This document shows, piece by piece, positions 9,289 to 18,212 of a DNA stretch of 64,000 nt. Location: the NCBI GenBank assembly GCA_024579835.1, contig CP102060.1, positions 2,145,558 through 2,209,557 on the forward strand, given 5' to 3'. Numbering within the stretch: position 1 is the stretch's first letter; every line of letters starts with the position of its first letter. Position numbers and translations under genes: made by a program. The stretch is from Clostridiaceae bacterium HFYG-1003. Its GTDB lineage: Bacteria; Bacillota; Clostridia; Clostridiales; Clostridiaceae. The notes beneath the pieces are model-generated. The model was not told the DNA's origin. It made no database searches and worked only from the letters and a program-made list of their open reading frames with translations.

Positions 9289-10293
9289 TTACATCACCTC
9301 CCGATTGGTTTTGACCAGATGGACAAACACATCCTCGAGGGATGGCTGGGTCAGCTGCTTCGTCAGTTCCAGGGAATACATGAAGGAAAGCTCGTCCAGG
9401 TCCTTCGACAGGGCAGACGGCTGAGTGGTGACAATGTGGAGCGCGTCTCCCAGCATGTAAGCGTCCTCGGCATAATCCGAATGGGTCATCGCCTCCCGAA
9501 CCAGATGATTGTCTTTGGAATAAACCCCCATAATCTCCTTGGAGAAATGACGGATGATCTGCCGAGGCGGTCCCTGGAGGATGATGCGGCCCTGATCCAT
9601 CAGACCGATTTCATCACAGCGTTCTGCTTCGTCCATATAAGGCGTGCTGACAAAGATTGTTGTCCCCTGATCCCGCAGATCAAAGAGGATTTTCCACAGT
9701 TCTCTCCGGGCTACCGGATCCACCCCGATGGTGGGCTCATCCAGAAATAAATACCGGGGAGCGTGAATCAGATTGCAGGACAGCGCGAGCTTCTGTTTCA
9801 TGCCCCCTGACAGCTGATCCGCCAGTTTGCCGACATGATCGCTCAGATTGCTGAATTCCAGCAATTCGCCGATCCTTTTTTTTCGAATATCCGGTGGGAT
9901 CTGATATATATCCGAATAAAACTCCAGATTCTCCAACACGGTCAGATCCCCGTACAGGCTGAACCGCTGAGGCATGTAACCCATCAGCTGACGGATCCTT
10001 CGACGATCTGACCTGATATCCAGACCGTGAATCAATGCACTCCCTCCGGTCGGGTCGATGAGTGAACACAGCATCCGCATGGTGGTTGTCTTCCCCGCAC
10101 CATCGGGTCCTACCAGACCAAAAATCGTGTGGGCCCGAACTGAAAAACTCAAATCGTCAACAGCCCTTACGCCGCCAAAGAACCGGGTGAGTCCCCTGAC
10201 GATGATCCCCGACTGGTCTGTCGATCCCGTGACAGGGATCGACGGCGGGATCCTTTCTGTTGTTTCACCGGACTTGATCCTTTGACTATTCAT
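9289..10293 (-). CDS. ABC transporter ATP-binding protein (efflux operon, first ATPase)
   Basis: 334 residues. Walker A reads GPDGAGKT, signature LSGGMKQ, Walker B YLFLDEP with IGVDP. The switch region reads VSTPYMDEAE: the histidine of the usual TTHYMDEAE H-loop is replaced by proline. That suggests a degenerate ATP site in an asymmetric heterodimer with the neighbouring ATPase, which keeps its histidine. The gene begins inside the last codons of the HlyD gene (overlap 10286-10293) with no separate ribosome site, so it is translationally coupled. The C-terminal SLEDVFVHLVK extension matches its partner. Confidence 0.9.
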   Translation of the reverse strand: MNSQRIKSGETTERIPPSIPVTGSTDQSGIIVRGLTRFFGGVRAVDDLSFSVRAHTIFGLVGPDGAGKTTTMRMLCSLIDPTGGSALIHGLDIRSDRRRIRQLMGYMPQRFSLYGDLTVLENLEFYSDIYQIPPDIRKKRIGELLEFSNLSDHVGKLADQLSGGMKQKLALSCNLIHAPRYLFLDEPTIGVDPVARRELWKILFDLRDQGTTIFVSTPYMDEAERCDEIGLMDQGRIILQGPPRQIIRHFSKEIMGVYSKDNHLVREAMTHSDYAEDAYMLGDALHIVTTQPSALSKDLDELSFMYSLELTKQLTQPSLEDVFVHLVKTNREVM

Positions 10294-11515
10294 TCAGTTT
10301 GAACCGCAGATCGACCGGCATGCCCGGCTTGATAATTCCCGGGCCCTCCAGCGCTCGGACCTTGACTGCAAACACCGTGTTCATTCGCTCTTCTTTCGTC
10401 TGGATATTCTTCGGAGTAAATTCCGCCTGGTCACTGATCACGGACACGATTCCCGCATAGCTCTTTGTGTCATCAGAATCCGTATGGATCTCAACCGTCT
10501 GACCGACCATTACTTTGGAAATATTCGCCTCGGAGACATACGCTTTGATTGATAAATTCGCCGGATCACTGATTCGAACCAGCGGCTTGCCCAGCGGAAC
10601 AAATTCACCAGCCTTGACCGCAACATCGTTGACCGTTCCGCTCAGCGGAGAATAAATGGTCAGTTTGGACCGCTCCGCTTCCGTCAGGCGGACCGCACTT
10701 TCATACTGTTCCAGACGGATCCTGGCGATTTCTATCTCACCGCTGACCTGACTGGTCTGGGTCCTGGCATTGGAGACGGCCAGATCCCAGCCTGACTTCG
10801 CCTGAAGCATCCGATACCGCGCAACCTCCAGATTCAAATCCGACGGCTGGGATTTAAGCAATTTCAGCTGAGCTGAGACGGCGCTGTACTGAGCTTTTGC
10901 CATATTGTAATTCTTTTCAATCTCATCATATTTTCTTTGATCGATTCTATGGTCATCCAGTTGGTCTTTGGCGTCATCCAGGGCCTGTTTCAGGTAGTCT
11001 CGGTTGAGTTTCGCCTGATTCAGCGTTTCCTGAGCCTGAGTGATTTCCTCCGGACTGATTCCGTCCTTGATCTTCTCATATTCGGCTTTTCCTGCCAGAT
11101 AGGAATTTTCAGCCTGTTCGACTGCGGCTTGCTGCTGGATTTCGATGTTGGCCAGATTGACTTTCAACCCTTCCAGGCTGGTTTTAGCCAGCTTGGCATT
11201 CAAAATCGCCTGGTTGTACTGATTGGTAATCGTGGTGTTGCTGATTCTGGCAACAGGCTCTCCCTCTTTGATGCGACTTCCCTCTTGAACGAAGCTTTCC
11301 GCCAATGTCCCGGCAACTTCACTGGAGATCTCTATCGCATTGCTTTCAACCGTACCGGAAGCTTCCAGAAACAGTCCATCTTCTGCGTAAACCAGCGCCG
11401 TCCCCTGATTCTGGGTTCGGTTAAACACAGCAACTGCCGTCAATACTCCCAAAATCAGAAGAGGGGCCAGGACCAGTTTCCCTTTGTTCTTAAATTTTTT
11501 TATAATGTCAGTCAT
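10286..11515 (-). CDS. HlyD-family membrane fusion/adaptor protein
   Basis: 409 residues. An N-terminal membrane anchor (about 16-32) is followed by a biotinyl-lipoyl-like half (LEASGTVESNAIEISSEVAG), a long coiled-coil hairpin (about 95-255, rich in Gln, Ala and Glu) and the returning lipoyl half (TIYSPLSGTVNDVAVKAGEFV). The C-terminal beta-barrel includes GMPVDLRF. It is the periplasmic-side or wall-side adaptor of the ABC exporter encoded by the next three genes. AGGAGGAAATC precedes the ATG. In a monoderm host such adaptors occur with ABC-2 exporters without an outer membrane channel. Confidence 0.92.
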   Translation of the reverse strand: MTDIIKKFKNKGKLVLAPLLILGVLTAVAVFNRTQNQGTALVYAEDGLFLEASGTVESNAIEISSEVAGTLAESFVQEGSRIKEGEPVARISNTTITNQYNQAILNAKLAKTSLEGLKVNLANIEIQQQAAVEQAENSYLAGKAEYEKIKDGISPEEITQAQETLNQAKLNRDYLKQALDDAKDQLDDHRIDQRKYDEIEKNYNMAKAQYSAVSAQLKLLKSQPSDLNLEVARYRMLQAKSGWDLAVSNARTQTSQVSGEIEIARIRLEQYESAVRLTEAERSKLTIYSPLSGTVNDVAVKAGEFVPLGKPLVRISDPANLSIKAYVSEANISKVMVGQTVEIHTDSDDTKSYAGIVSVISDQAEFTPKNIQTKEERMNTVFAVKVRALEGPGIIKPGMPVDLRFKLNE

Positions 11516-11551
11516 GATTTCCTCCTACCAGTTCAAGCGAACTACCTCTTC

Positions 11552-11594
11552 AATATATAATCGTTGAAGGGTCTCCTTCAGTTACCTTGGTAAC
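11552..11594 (-). promoter_or_regulatory. Putative promoter and Crp/Fnr-type operator of the efflux operon
   Basis: Inverted repeat GTTACC-TT-GGTAAC at 11581-11594, abutted by a second one, TGAAGG-GTCT-CCTTCA, at 11565-11580. A -10-like TATATT lies on the minus strand at 11557-11552. If transcription starts near 11545, the first repeat is centred near -42, the class II activator position of Crp/Fnr proteins. An alternative TATAAT on the minus strand (11619-11614) would instead put the repeats downstream of the start, as repressor sites. No experimental start is known. Confidence 0.5.
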
Positions 11595-11690
11595 TTTTCC
11601 GAAGAGAAAATGGATTATACTGAGAGAATAAGCTCAAGAAAGTACCGCAGGCCCAGCAGACAAGTCTCACATTAAACGGAAAGGAACATC

Positions 11691-12377
11691 ATGAATACAA
11701 AATACATGAACTCAAAAACCATTCAGCTGCTAAAAAGCACGGATCTGTTTCAAAATATCCCGGAAGAAGACATCATTGATTTTTTTAAGGATCATCCCGT
11801 GATCCGGAAGTACCAGAAAGGTTCCGTCATTTACCTTCAGAATGAACTGTGCGAGACATTGGATATCATCCTGAAGGGAACCGTGACAATCCAAAAGATC
11901 GATTATGACGGGAAAATACTGACCATCAATCAATTCTGCACCGGAGAGATTCTGGGTGAAAACCTGCTTTTTTCCACGAAGAATCACTATCCCATGACGG
12001 TGTTTGCCACCAGCAATACGGAGCTTGTACAGATCAAAGCCGGAGCAATCCTGGATTGTTGCCAACGCAGCAGGATATTTCTCCAGAACCTGCTGGAATC
12101 TCTGTCAGGCAAAACCCTTATTCTGTCTGACCGGCTTAAGTCTTCCGTGAAATCCATTCGGCAAATTCTGTCTGAATTTCTTATTTATGAATCCTATCAT
12201 CAGGACACCCTGACCATCCACCTGCCATCGAGCAAGAAAGAATTAGCCGAAAAAATGGGAATCCAGCGTTCCTCCCTTTCCCGTGAGTTAAACAAAATGC
12301 GCCAGGATGGACTAATTGAGTTTGATGCCAGAACCATTACCATTCATCAGATTGATTCCCTGAAAGACTTGCTCTAG
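11691..12377 (+). CDS. Crp/Fnr-family transcriptional regulator
   Basis: 228 residues. The N-terminal cyclic-nucleotide-binding-like beta-roll (about 15-125, with GSVIYLQNE and GEILGENLLF) is followed by a dimerisation helix and a winged helix-turn-helix (about 180-215, SKKELAEKMGIQRSSLSREL). No FNR-type cysteine cluster is present, and the phosphate-binding Arg-Ser pair of true cAMP receptors is not obvious, so the effector is unknown. It is divergent from the efflux operon and probably controls it through the inverted repeats in the shared 175-base gap. AAAGGAA lies upstream of the ATG. Confidence 0.9.
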   Translation: MNTKYMNSKTIQLLKSTDLFQNIPEEDIIDFFKDHPVIRKYQKGSVIYLQNELCETLDIILKGTVTIQKIDYDGKILTINQFCTGEILGENLLFSTKNHYPMTVFATSNTELVQIKAGAILDCCQRSRIFLQNLLESLSGKTLILSDRLKSSVKSIRQILSEFLIYESYHQDTLTIHLPSSKKELAEKMGIQRSSLSRELNKMRQDGLIEFDARTITIHQIDSLKDLL

Positions 12378-12404
12378 TACCCCTGCATCGCGAGTCAAAT
12401 GGCA

Positions 12405-12443
12405 AAACCAGACTGAAAGCTGATCAGTCTGGTTTGTCTTTTT
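12405..12443 (+). terminator. Terminator of the Crp/Fnr gene
   Basis: AAACCAGACTGA pairs with TCAGTCTGGTTT around a 7-base loop, followed by GTCTTTTT. It starts 28 bases after the stop codon. Confidence 0.88.
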
Positions 12444-12590
12444 CGATTCCGGAGAAGTTGAATAAAGGCACCTTATCCATCGCGCAATGCTGACTTAATA
12501 TTCGATCCATCGGATGGGATTATTGGTATACTGGTCATACCCTCCGATTGATGTCTGCCAATCAGTATGTGGACTTAAAATTATGTCAAA

Positions 12591-13175
12591 TTAACGGTTG
12601 AGTGATTTTTGAACCATATCCCTCAATACCGGGATTACATCACGGTTGAACCAGGGATTCCGTTGAAACCATCCGACATTTAAGGGAGAGGGATGAACGA
12701 GCGGAAAATAATCCGGCAAATAATGCTGAAAGTTCCTGACCGTATCGGTCAGGTTTTTCTCCCTTCGCCCTCCCAGATAGTATCTTTGCGCATAGTTACC
12801 GATGAGGATCAAGGTTTCAAGCTCGGGCATAGCCTCCAACAGCTGCGGGTGCCATGCTTCGGCAAATCCTTTGCGCGGCGGCAGATCGCCTGATTTCCCC
12901 TTTCCCGGATAATAGAAATCCATGGGAATATGAGCAATTCGGTCTGACTCATAGAAGACTTCCCGAGACAGCCGCATCCACTCCCGCAGACGATCTCCGC
13001 TTAAATCATTCCAGACCATGCCGGATTCTTCCGCCTTTCGTCCGGGAGCCTGGCCTACGATGGCAATGCGGGCATTCTCCGAGGCCTGAAACAGCGGCTC
13101 AATCCCTCTGCCGGTAAAAGTTTGATTGTCCTCATGAGCTATAATTTCTTGTCTGATGGCATCAAATTTTGACAT
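12591..13175 (-). CDS. Uracil-DNA glycosylase superfamily protein, copy 1
   Basis: 194 residues. The N-terminal motif VGQAPGRKAEESG corresponds to motif A of the UDG superfamily (families 4-6 style GxxPG), and LVHPSPLN near residue 165 is the C-terminal HPSP motif. The first-motif Asn or Asp of classic UDGs is not obvious, so the substrate (uracil, hypoxanthine or other) is uncertain. Several aromatic/Asp residues between (IPMDFYYPGKGKSGDLPP) are conserved in the second copy at 38620-39201, which is about 85-90% identical by eye. AAAGGAG precedes the ATG. Predicted role: cytoplasmic base excision. Confidence 0.82.
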   Translation of the reverse strand: MSKFDAIRQEIIAHEDNQTFTGRGIEPLFQASENARIAIVGQAPGRKAEESGMVWNDLSGDRLREWMRLSREVFYESDRIAHIPMDFYYPGKGKSGDLPPRKGFAEAWHPQLLEAMPELETLILIGNYAQRYYLGGRREKNLTDTVRNFQHYLPDYFPLVHPSPLNVGWFQRNPWFNRDVIPVLRDMVQKSLNR

Positions 13176-13470
13176 AGTGCACTCCTTTGTTTCATCATAA
13201 ACGGAATCAAAGCGATCGATTCCCTCCGTTCCCGGTAATCTGATTGTCTGAAGTAACTCTAATCCAATGGTACCATTGTTTTGAAGTGGCCATTATGCCA
13301 TTTCAATATTATTCTAAGGATCTTCATTTCTTGGAGTTCAAGCTGATCTGCTCGCTGATTTCCCATCTTCTGAAGCCCAAAACTGGTTCCCGGTCCTTTG
13401 AATTTAGACACTGGTTTTCCGTCCTTTGTTTTTGTTGTTTCCAGCGACTGATGATTTGGCCGCCATAGAG
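13176..13470. repeat. Upstream flank of glycosylase copy 1, duplicated at 39202-39480
   Basis: No gene. The stretch shows patchy similarity to the flank of the second glycosylase gene, including TCTAATCCxATGGTAxCATT, GGCCATTAT, AGGATCTTCA and ACTGATGATTTG. The similarity stops where the ISLre2 element begins. Confidence 0.7.
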
Positions 13471-14465
13471 GTTAGTGTAAAGTTACTGTAGGTCGAAAAT
13501 GAAAGAGAATAAGCCCAAGTGCTAGAATGTTAGTAACAACAACAAACAAACTACACGAAAGGACTTATTCTCATGCCTATCTTAACAGATTTCAACTCAA
13601 TGTTCACCTCTCTCAGACAAGGTTTTGATTCAAGAATGGCAAGCGGTACCCTCACCATGGATCAGGTGGTCCAGGAGACTCACGAGCTGACGGATCGGAT
13701 TGCCCGTGAGCAGATCCAGGATTATGTTCAGGTACTCGATGAGCGCCTGAGGAACTCCCAGTTACGGAAAAAGGATTACTCCATCGAACGGCGTAATCAA
13801 ACAAAAACCATCGCTACTACAGCCGGACCTGTGGTCTTTGGCCGGACGTACTTTCGGGATAAAAAGACCAATCACCATGTGTGTCTGGTGGATCGTCTTC
13901 TGGGTCTTGAGCCCCATCAGAGAATCAGCCGGGAACTAGCCTCGTGTCTTCTCTCCAGTGCTAAAGATATTTCTTACCAGGGGACGGTGGAGCGCTATGC
14001 AAGCAGCGGAATTACCAGCCGCACTACGGTAATGAATCTGGTCCATCGACTGGGGAACATTGAGTCTTCTGAGGGACCCCTGCCTCAGAAAAAAGTGGCA
14101 TCTCGGATCTATATTGAGGCCGATGAGGATCATGTAGCTATGCAGGACGGTTCTAATCAGCAGATGCGGCTGATCTACGTCCATGAGGGGCAGCAGAGTG
14201 TCGGGAAGAGACGCAAGGCCTTAATGGGTGTACGTCGATTTGCAGGCTTCTACAAGGGCAACTCGGATGAACTGTGGTACGAGGTGTTCGATTACCTGAA
14301 CTCGGCTTATGAGACCAGCTATTTAATGTCAATAGGGATCATCAAGAAAATTGAATGAGGTAGTGATTTTGAAAAGAAATTCCCCAAAAAGATTTATCTG
14401 AAAAATAAGTGCACGCCAACAAGACCCACAGGGATGTGGGCTATCGGAGAGTTATGATGGCTAGC

Positions 14466-15653
14466 TTATGAGATGGTATCCAGACGAACCTCATACGGCT
14501 TATTAGCCTTCAGTACAGCGTGGATGGTGTACAGTAGTTTCCGTGATACAGCACCGATGGCAGTCCCATGGGACTTCCCTTCGGATCGTTTCTTCTCATA
14601 GAAGGCCTTGAAGACCGGATCATGCCTGGAAGCGGATACAGCAGCCATCCACACTGCCCGCCGAAGATAGGGTGAGCCCTTCTTCGAGAGTCGGTTGTGC
14701 TGTCCGGTGAAGTTGCCGGACTGCATCATGGTGGGATCCATTCCTGCAAATGCGACAAGCTTCTTTGGGGTAGAGAAGCGATTGATGTCTCCAATTTCCG
14801 CCAGGATCATAGCCCCAGTAGCAGCCCCGACACCAGGGATCGTCTGAATGACGGAGTTGATTTTCTTTAACTGCGTGTCAATCTTATTTTCGATTTCATG
14901 AAGCTGGCCTTCTGTGAACTCAACCTGCTCAATCAGGATCTTCAGCTGAAAGGCAAAGGCATCCGAGCAGATGGTAACGCCAACTGACCGGGATGCAGCC
15001 TCTTTGAGCTGCTGCGCTTTATCGGCGCTGTGACGACCTCTGCTGGCCTTATTAAGCAAATCAGCCAAAGAATCGGTGTCAACCTCCATCGCCTGTTCAG
15101 GAGTTCCATAAGTCTTTAGAAAGGCCTTGGAGCTTTGGCCAAACAGATTCGAGAAGAGCTTGTCATATTCCGGGAATACCTGATCCAGGACTGTGATAAC
15201 TTGGCGTTTATAGTTTGCGCAGGAGTCTTTCAGAGATTCACGAAAACGAGCGAAATTGCGAAGGATCAGGATATCCTCATCCGCAAGGTGAGTTTCAGTG
15301 AACTTGCCAAAGCGGATGACTTCGGCCACCAAGAAGCAGTCCACCGCGTCAGTCTTCTGTTGACGGATGTGGAAGTTTCGAAGACTGTCGGATTGGATCG
15401 GATTGATCACGTGCAGAATATAGCCTTGTTCATGCAGAAATGAGTAAAGCGCCAGCCAGTAATGGCCGGTGGCTTCCATCCCGATGCAGAAGGTTTCATC
15501 CTGTGGGAGGCGATCCTGAATTAACTGGGTGAGCTTCTCGAAGCCCTCCTGGGTGTTTGTGAAGCGCAGAGACTTGCCCACATGGCTGCCATCCTCCCTG
15601 ATGAAACCTGCTTCATGGTTGTTCTTGCCGATGTCAATGCCAAGATAGTACAT
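14466..15653 (-). CDS. IS110-family transposase (DEDD recombinase), copy B
   Basis: 395 residues, the same sequence as the product of copy A (5023-6210), with the RuvC-like N-terminus and the C-terminal serine motif KKGSPYLRR. Identity of protein, non-coding ends and guide loops implies very recent duplication. It is encoded antisense to the ISLre2 transposase it interrupts. Confidence 0.95.
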   Translation of the reverse strand: MYYLGIDIGKNNHEAGFIREDGSHVGKSLRFTNTQEGFEKLTQLIQDRLPQDETFCIGMEATGHYWLALYSFLHEQGYILHVINPIQSDSLRNFHIRQQKTDAVDCFLVAEVIRFGKFTETHLADEDILILRNFARFRESLKDSCANYKRQVITVLDQVFPEYDKLFSNLFGQSSKAFLKTYGTPEQAMEVDTDSLADLLNKASRGRHSADKAQQLKEAASRSVGVTICSDAFAFQLKILIEQVEFTEGQLHEIENKIDTQLKKINSVIQTIPGVGAATGAMILAEIGDINRFSTPKKLVAFAGMDPTMMQSGNFTGQHNRLSKKGSPYLRRAVWMAAVSASRHDPVFKAFYEKKRSEGKSHGTAIGAVSRKLLYTIHAVLKANKPYEVRLDTIS

Positions 15654-15667
15654 AGAACACCTCTAAG

Positions 15668-15840
15668 ATCAAGATTTACAGGGTGAACCCTCACGCTCCG
15701 GCGGCTCACAACCTCCTTGGACAGACGGAGAAGACCCAAAAGTCTCAACATCCAGCTCATTCGTGAACTGCCGCAAGAGGTGAGGCGCCACTCTCATAAA
15801 CGAGGAAGAACCTCAAGGTGGGAGCCGGCGACACTCACTC
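15668..15840 (-). ncRNA. Predicted bridge RNA of IS110 copy B
   Basis: Identical to the RNA of copy A. The right target guide TTATGAG is at 15799-15793 and the left target guide CCCACCT at 15822-15816. The left guide matches this site better (CCACCT, six bases including the core) than the copy A site (ACCT only), while the right guide fits both over CTCATAA. RNA ends are estimated. Confidence 0.75.
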
Positions 15841-16615
15841 TGCATGCTTATATTATGGCAGTTAATTACAGTTACGAAAAACCTATTAACTACTACAACA
15901 TTATTCTAGGAGGTGGATAAGATCGAGGAAATCTCCTTATCAGGGGATGGGGCGTCCTGGATCAAGATGGGTGCCCAGATCCTGCCTCGATGCAAGCTCT
16001 ATCTGGATAAGTTCCACCTGGAAAAGGCCCTGCGCCAGGCGGCAACGCCGATTGATTCCTACAAAGGGACAAAGGATGAATATTACTGGTACCTCAAAGA
16101 CGCCATCAGCATGGACTCCCTTGAGGACATCAACACATTCTTCGAATCAGCAGCGGGATTGCCGCTTAAAAAGAGCCAGGAAAAGAAGTTAGGCGAGATG
16201 AAAACCTATCTTGTGTCCAACTGGGAATCGATCCAGAACGCGGCCAAGTCGGGCTATCAGGGCTGCAGTGCGGAAGGGCATGTCAGTCATGTGCTTTCCT
16301 CACGGTTATCTTCACGCCCGATGGGGTGGAGCACAGTAGGTGCTGAGAATATAGCGCGCATGCGAGTTTTCGTCCTCAATGGCGGGGATCTCATGGGCTA
16401 CTTCGCTGCCAAAGAGAAAGAAAAGAAGAAGGAAGCCCGACTTTTGAGGCTGGAAAAACGGATCGTGAAGAAGAGCCGGGTCTACCCAGTAAAACAAGGT
16501 TCAATCAGCTATGCAACGCCTCATTTTGGGTGGTATAAATCGTAAAACCCGGGCTACCTGGAATCCGCACGGCAGGCCTATTCAATTTTTGAACCGAAAG
16601 TAAGTTGACACTATC

Positions 16616-16733
16616 CCAGGATCATTTTGGCAGGATCCCCAGGCGTCATCTGCAGTAAAGTAAAGACGATAAACGAGACTCCGATCAGAACAGGAATCAG
16701 ATAAATCAGTCTGCGAGCTATGTACTTAACCAT
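16616..16733 (-). pseudogene. N-terminal stump of a DppB/OppB-type peptide permease
   Basis: From the ATG at 16733 (AGGAGGA just upstream) the minus strand encodes about 39 residues, MVKYIARRLIYLIPVLIGVS... through MTPGDPAKMILG, and then runs into the right end of the ISLre2 element. This matches the start of the intact dppB at 34706 (MHKYIFRRLLMMIPVLLGVT...). The remainder of the gene is not found on the other side of the element. It is probably a relic of a transporter once attached to the ureide operon that follows. Confidence 0.82.
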
Positions 16734-16859
16734 ACATCCTCCTTAACACATTCGTGTTCCCCGTAAGTTTGCTTTGTATACGTTTTATTATATGGATTTG
16801 CGATTCTTTCCAGTTTATCCATGTGTGCTAAACCACAGGATTAATTTTGTCTGAACAAT

Positions 16860-18212
16860 CTAAACGTCATTCTTCGTTGGCCGAATGAAGCGGCCTTCGG
16901 GTACCTCGGAAAATACTTCCCGGTCATAGACCACGTGTCCGCGGTTCAGAGTAGTCTGAACCTGGCCTTTGAAGCGCATCCCGGTGAAAAGACTGAACTG
17001 GTTTTTATAATACAAGTCGTCCTCCCGGAGTGTGAAGGTCACCTCCGGATCAAGGATCGTCAGGTCAGCCTGGCTTCCGATTTCGATAAAGGCCGGTCCG
17101 GGCATCCGAAGCAGCTTCCTGGGATTGCCGGCAATCAGACGGCACAGGGCCTCCACGGACAGCCTCCGCTGATGGACCCCCTCGCTGATGAGGGTGTTGA
17201 GAGTGGACTGGCAACCTGAAACACCGCCCCAGATCTCAAAGAAATTATCCCGCTGCTTCAGGCTGGCATCGGATGGAGAATGGTCTGAACTGACAGAATC
17301 AATGTCCCCTTGGAGCAGCAGCTTCCACAGCTCCTCCTGACTCTCCCTGGACCGGATGGGCGGACAGCTCTTGGCAAACCCTCCGACTGATGAAAAGATG
17401 GATTGATCAAAGGCCAGATACTGCGGCACGGTCTCCAGTGTGATGTTCAGTCCCTCGTGCTTTGCCCTGGCAACGAGACGGACAACCTCCGGCGAGGAAA
17501 CGTGGGCGATATGGACCCGGCCGCCTGCCGAGCGAAGCGTTTCGATGACGGCCTCCACCGCTCTGGTTTCCGCCTCTTCCGGTCGGGTCGCCAGGAACTC
17601 CCTGTAACCTCCGGAGGATCCCAGGGTGTGGATTCGCTCATTGATCAGTGCCTCATCCTCCGCATGGAGAAAGACCGGCAGATCATGCTGGGCAGCGATC
17701 CTGAGGCCCCGGTAGAGTGTTTCCTGGTCAACGGGCCGAAACTCATCAATCCCGCTGTTGCACAGGAATGCCTTGAACCCGACGACGCCCCGTTCGGCCA
17801 GCTCCTCCAGCTTATCCAGATTGTCCGGCGTGAGGCCGCCCCAAAAGCTGTAATCGACGAAGGCGCGTCCCCTTGTCGCCTCCAGCTTGGCATCAAAGCT
17901 TGCGCCATCCAGAGTCAGGGGGATGGAGTTCAGCGGCATGTCACTGTACATCGTAAAGCCGCCTGCTGCCAGGGCTCGTGAACCATGCCAGGAAGTCTCC
18001 CAGCCGGGCCGGCCCGGATCGTTGAAGTGGACGTGGCTATCGTAGCCGCCAGGCAGAATCCAGCACCCTGCGGCCTGGATCTCCCGAACTGCTTTTCCCG
18101 GCAGGTCTTCGCCGATTGCAGCGATGACCTCATCCCGGATGCCGACATCGGCAGCCTTTAGACCTTCCGAAGCAGCGATGAGCCCGTCACGGATCAGTAC
18201 ATCATGGATCAT
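16860..18212 (-). CDS. Allantoinase/dihydropyrimidinase-family amidohydrolase (second paralog)
   Basis: 450 residues, cyclic amidohydrolase fold. The metal motif DSHVHFNDPGRPGWET (about 60), the bridging lysine candidate in VGFKAFLCNSG (about 150), His-rich strands LHAED and IAHVS, and SSDHSPSD (about 310) are all present. Allantoinase converts allantoin to allantoate; the DPG and SDHSP motifs favour allantoinase over D-hydantoinase. It overlaps the preceding paralog by 4 bases (ATGA), so it is co-translated. Two tandem allantoinase-like enzymes suggest either heteromer formation or a second cyclic ureide substrate. Confidence 0.82.
   Translation of the reverse strand: MIHDVLIRDGLIAASEGLKAADVGIRDEVIAAIGEDLPGKAVREIQAAGCWILPGGYDSHVHFNDPGRPGWETSWHGSRALAAGGFTMYSDMPLNSIPLTLDGASFDAKLEATRGRAFVDYSFWGGLTPDNLDKLEELAERGVVGFKAFLCNSGIDEFRPVDQETLYRGLRIAAQHDLPVFLHAEDEALINERIHTLGSSGGYREFLATRPEEAETRAVEAVIETLRSAGGRVHIAHVSSPEVVRLVARAKHEGLNITLETVPQYLAFDQSIFSSVGGFAKSCPPIRSRESQEELWKLLLQGDIDSVSSDHSPSDASLKQRDNFFEIWGGVSGCQSTLNTLISEGVHQRRLSVEALCRLIAGNPRKLLRMPGPAFIEIGSQADLTILDPEVTFTLREDDLYYKNQFSLFTGMRFKGQVQTTLNRGHVVYDREVFSEVPEGRFIRPTKNDV

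Larger units (their letters stand above)
14314..15912 (-). mobile_element. IS110-family insertion sequence, copy B (1599 bp)
   Basis: Same length and apparently identical to copy A at a constant offset of 9443. The host site on the transposase strand reads ATCCAC-CT-CATAA; copy A sits in TATAC-CT-CATAA. The shared ACCTCATAA fits guide-directed choice. The target here lies within another mobile element. Confidence 0.92.
13573..16545 (+). pseudogene. ISLre2-family (UPF0236) transposase, interrupted by IS110 copy B
   Basis: The first part, 13573-14313, and the second, 15913-16545, rejoin in frame as NSAYE-VDKIEEISLSGDGASW, giving about 457 residues. Acidic candidates typical of the family are IEADEDH and LSGDGASWIK. 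The C-terminal EGHVSHVLSSRLSSRPMGWS is the family signature. A ribosome site (GAAAGGA) precedes the ATG. The coding frame is otherwise intact, so it was probably functional until the IS110 insertion. The frame of the first part continues 21 codons into the IS110 element before stopping. Confidence 0.9.
13471..16615 (+). mobile_element. ISLre2-type insertion sequence, itself split by IS110 copy B
   Basis: The ends are imperfect inverted repeats: left GTTAGTGTAAAGTTACT at 13471, right (reverse complement) GATAGTGTCAACTTACT ending at 16615. Without the nested IS110 the element is about 1.55 kb. No target duplication is visible between the left flank (GCCATAGAG) and right flank (CCAGGATCA), and the two flanks come from unrelated sequences (glycosylase upstream flank and a dppB start), so the locus was rearranged after or during insertion. 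Confidence 0.82.
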
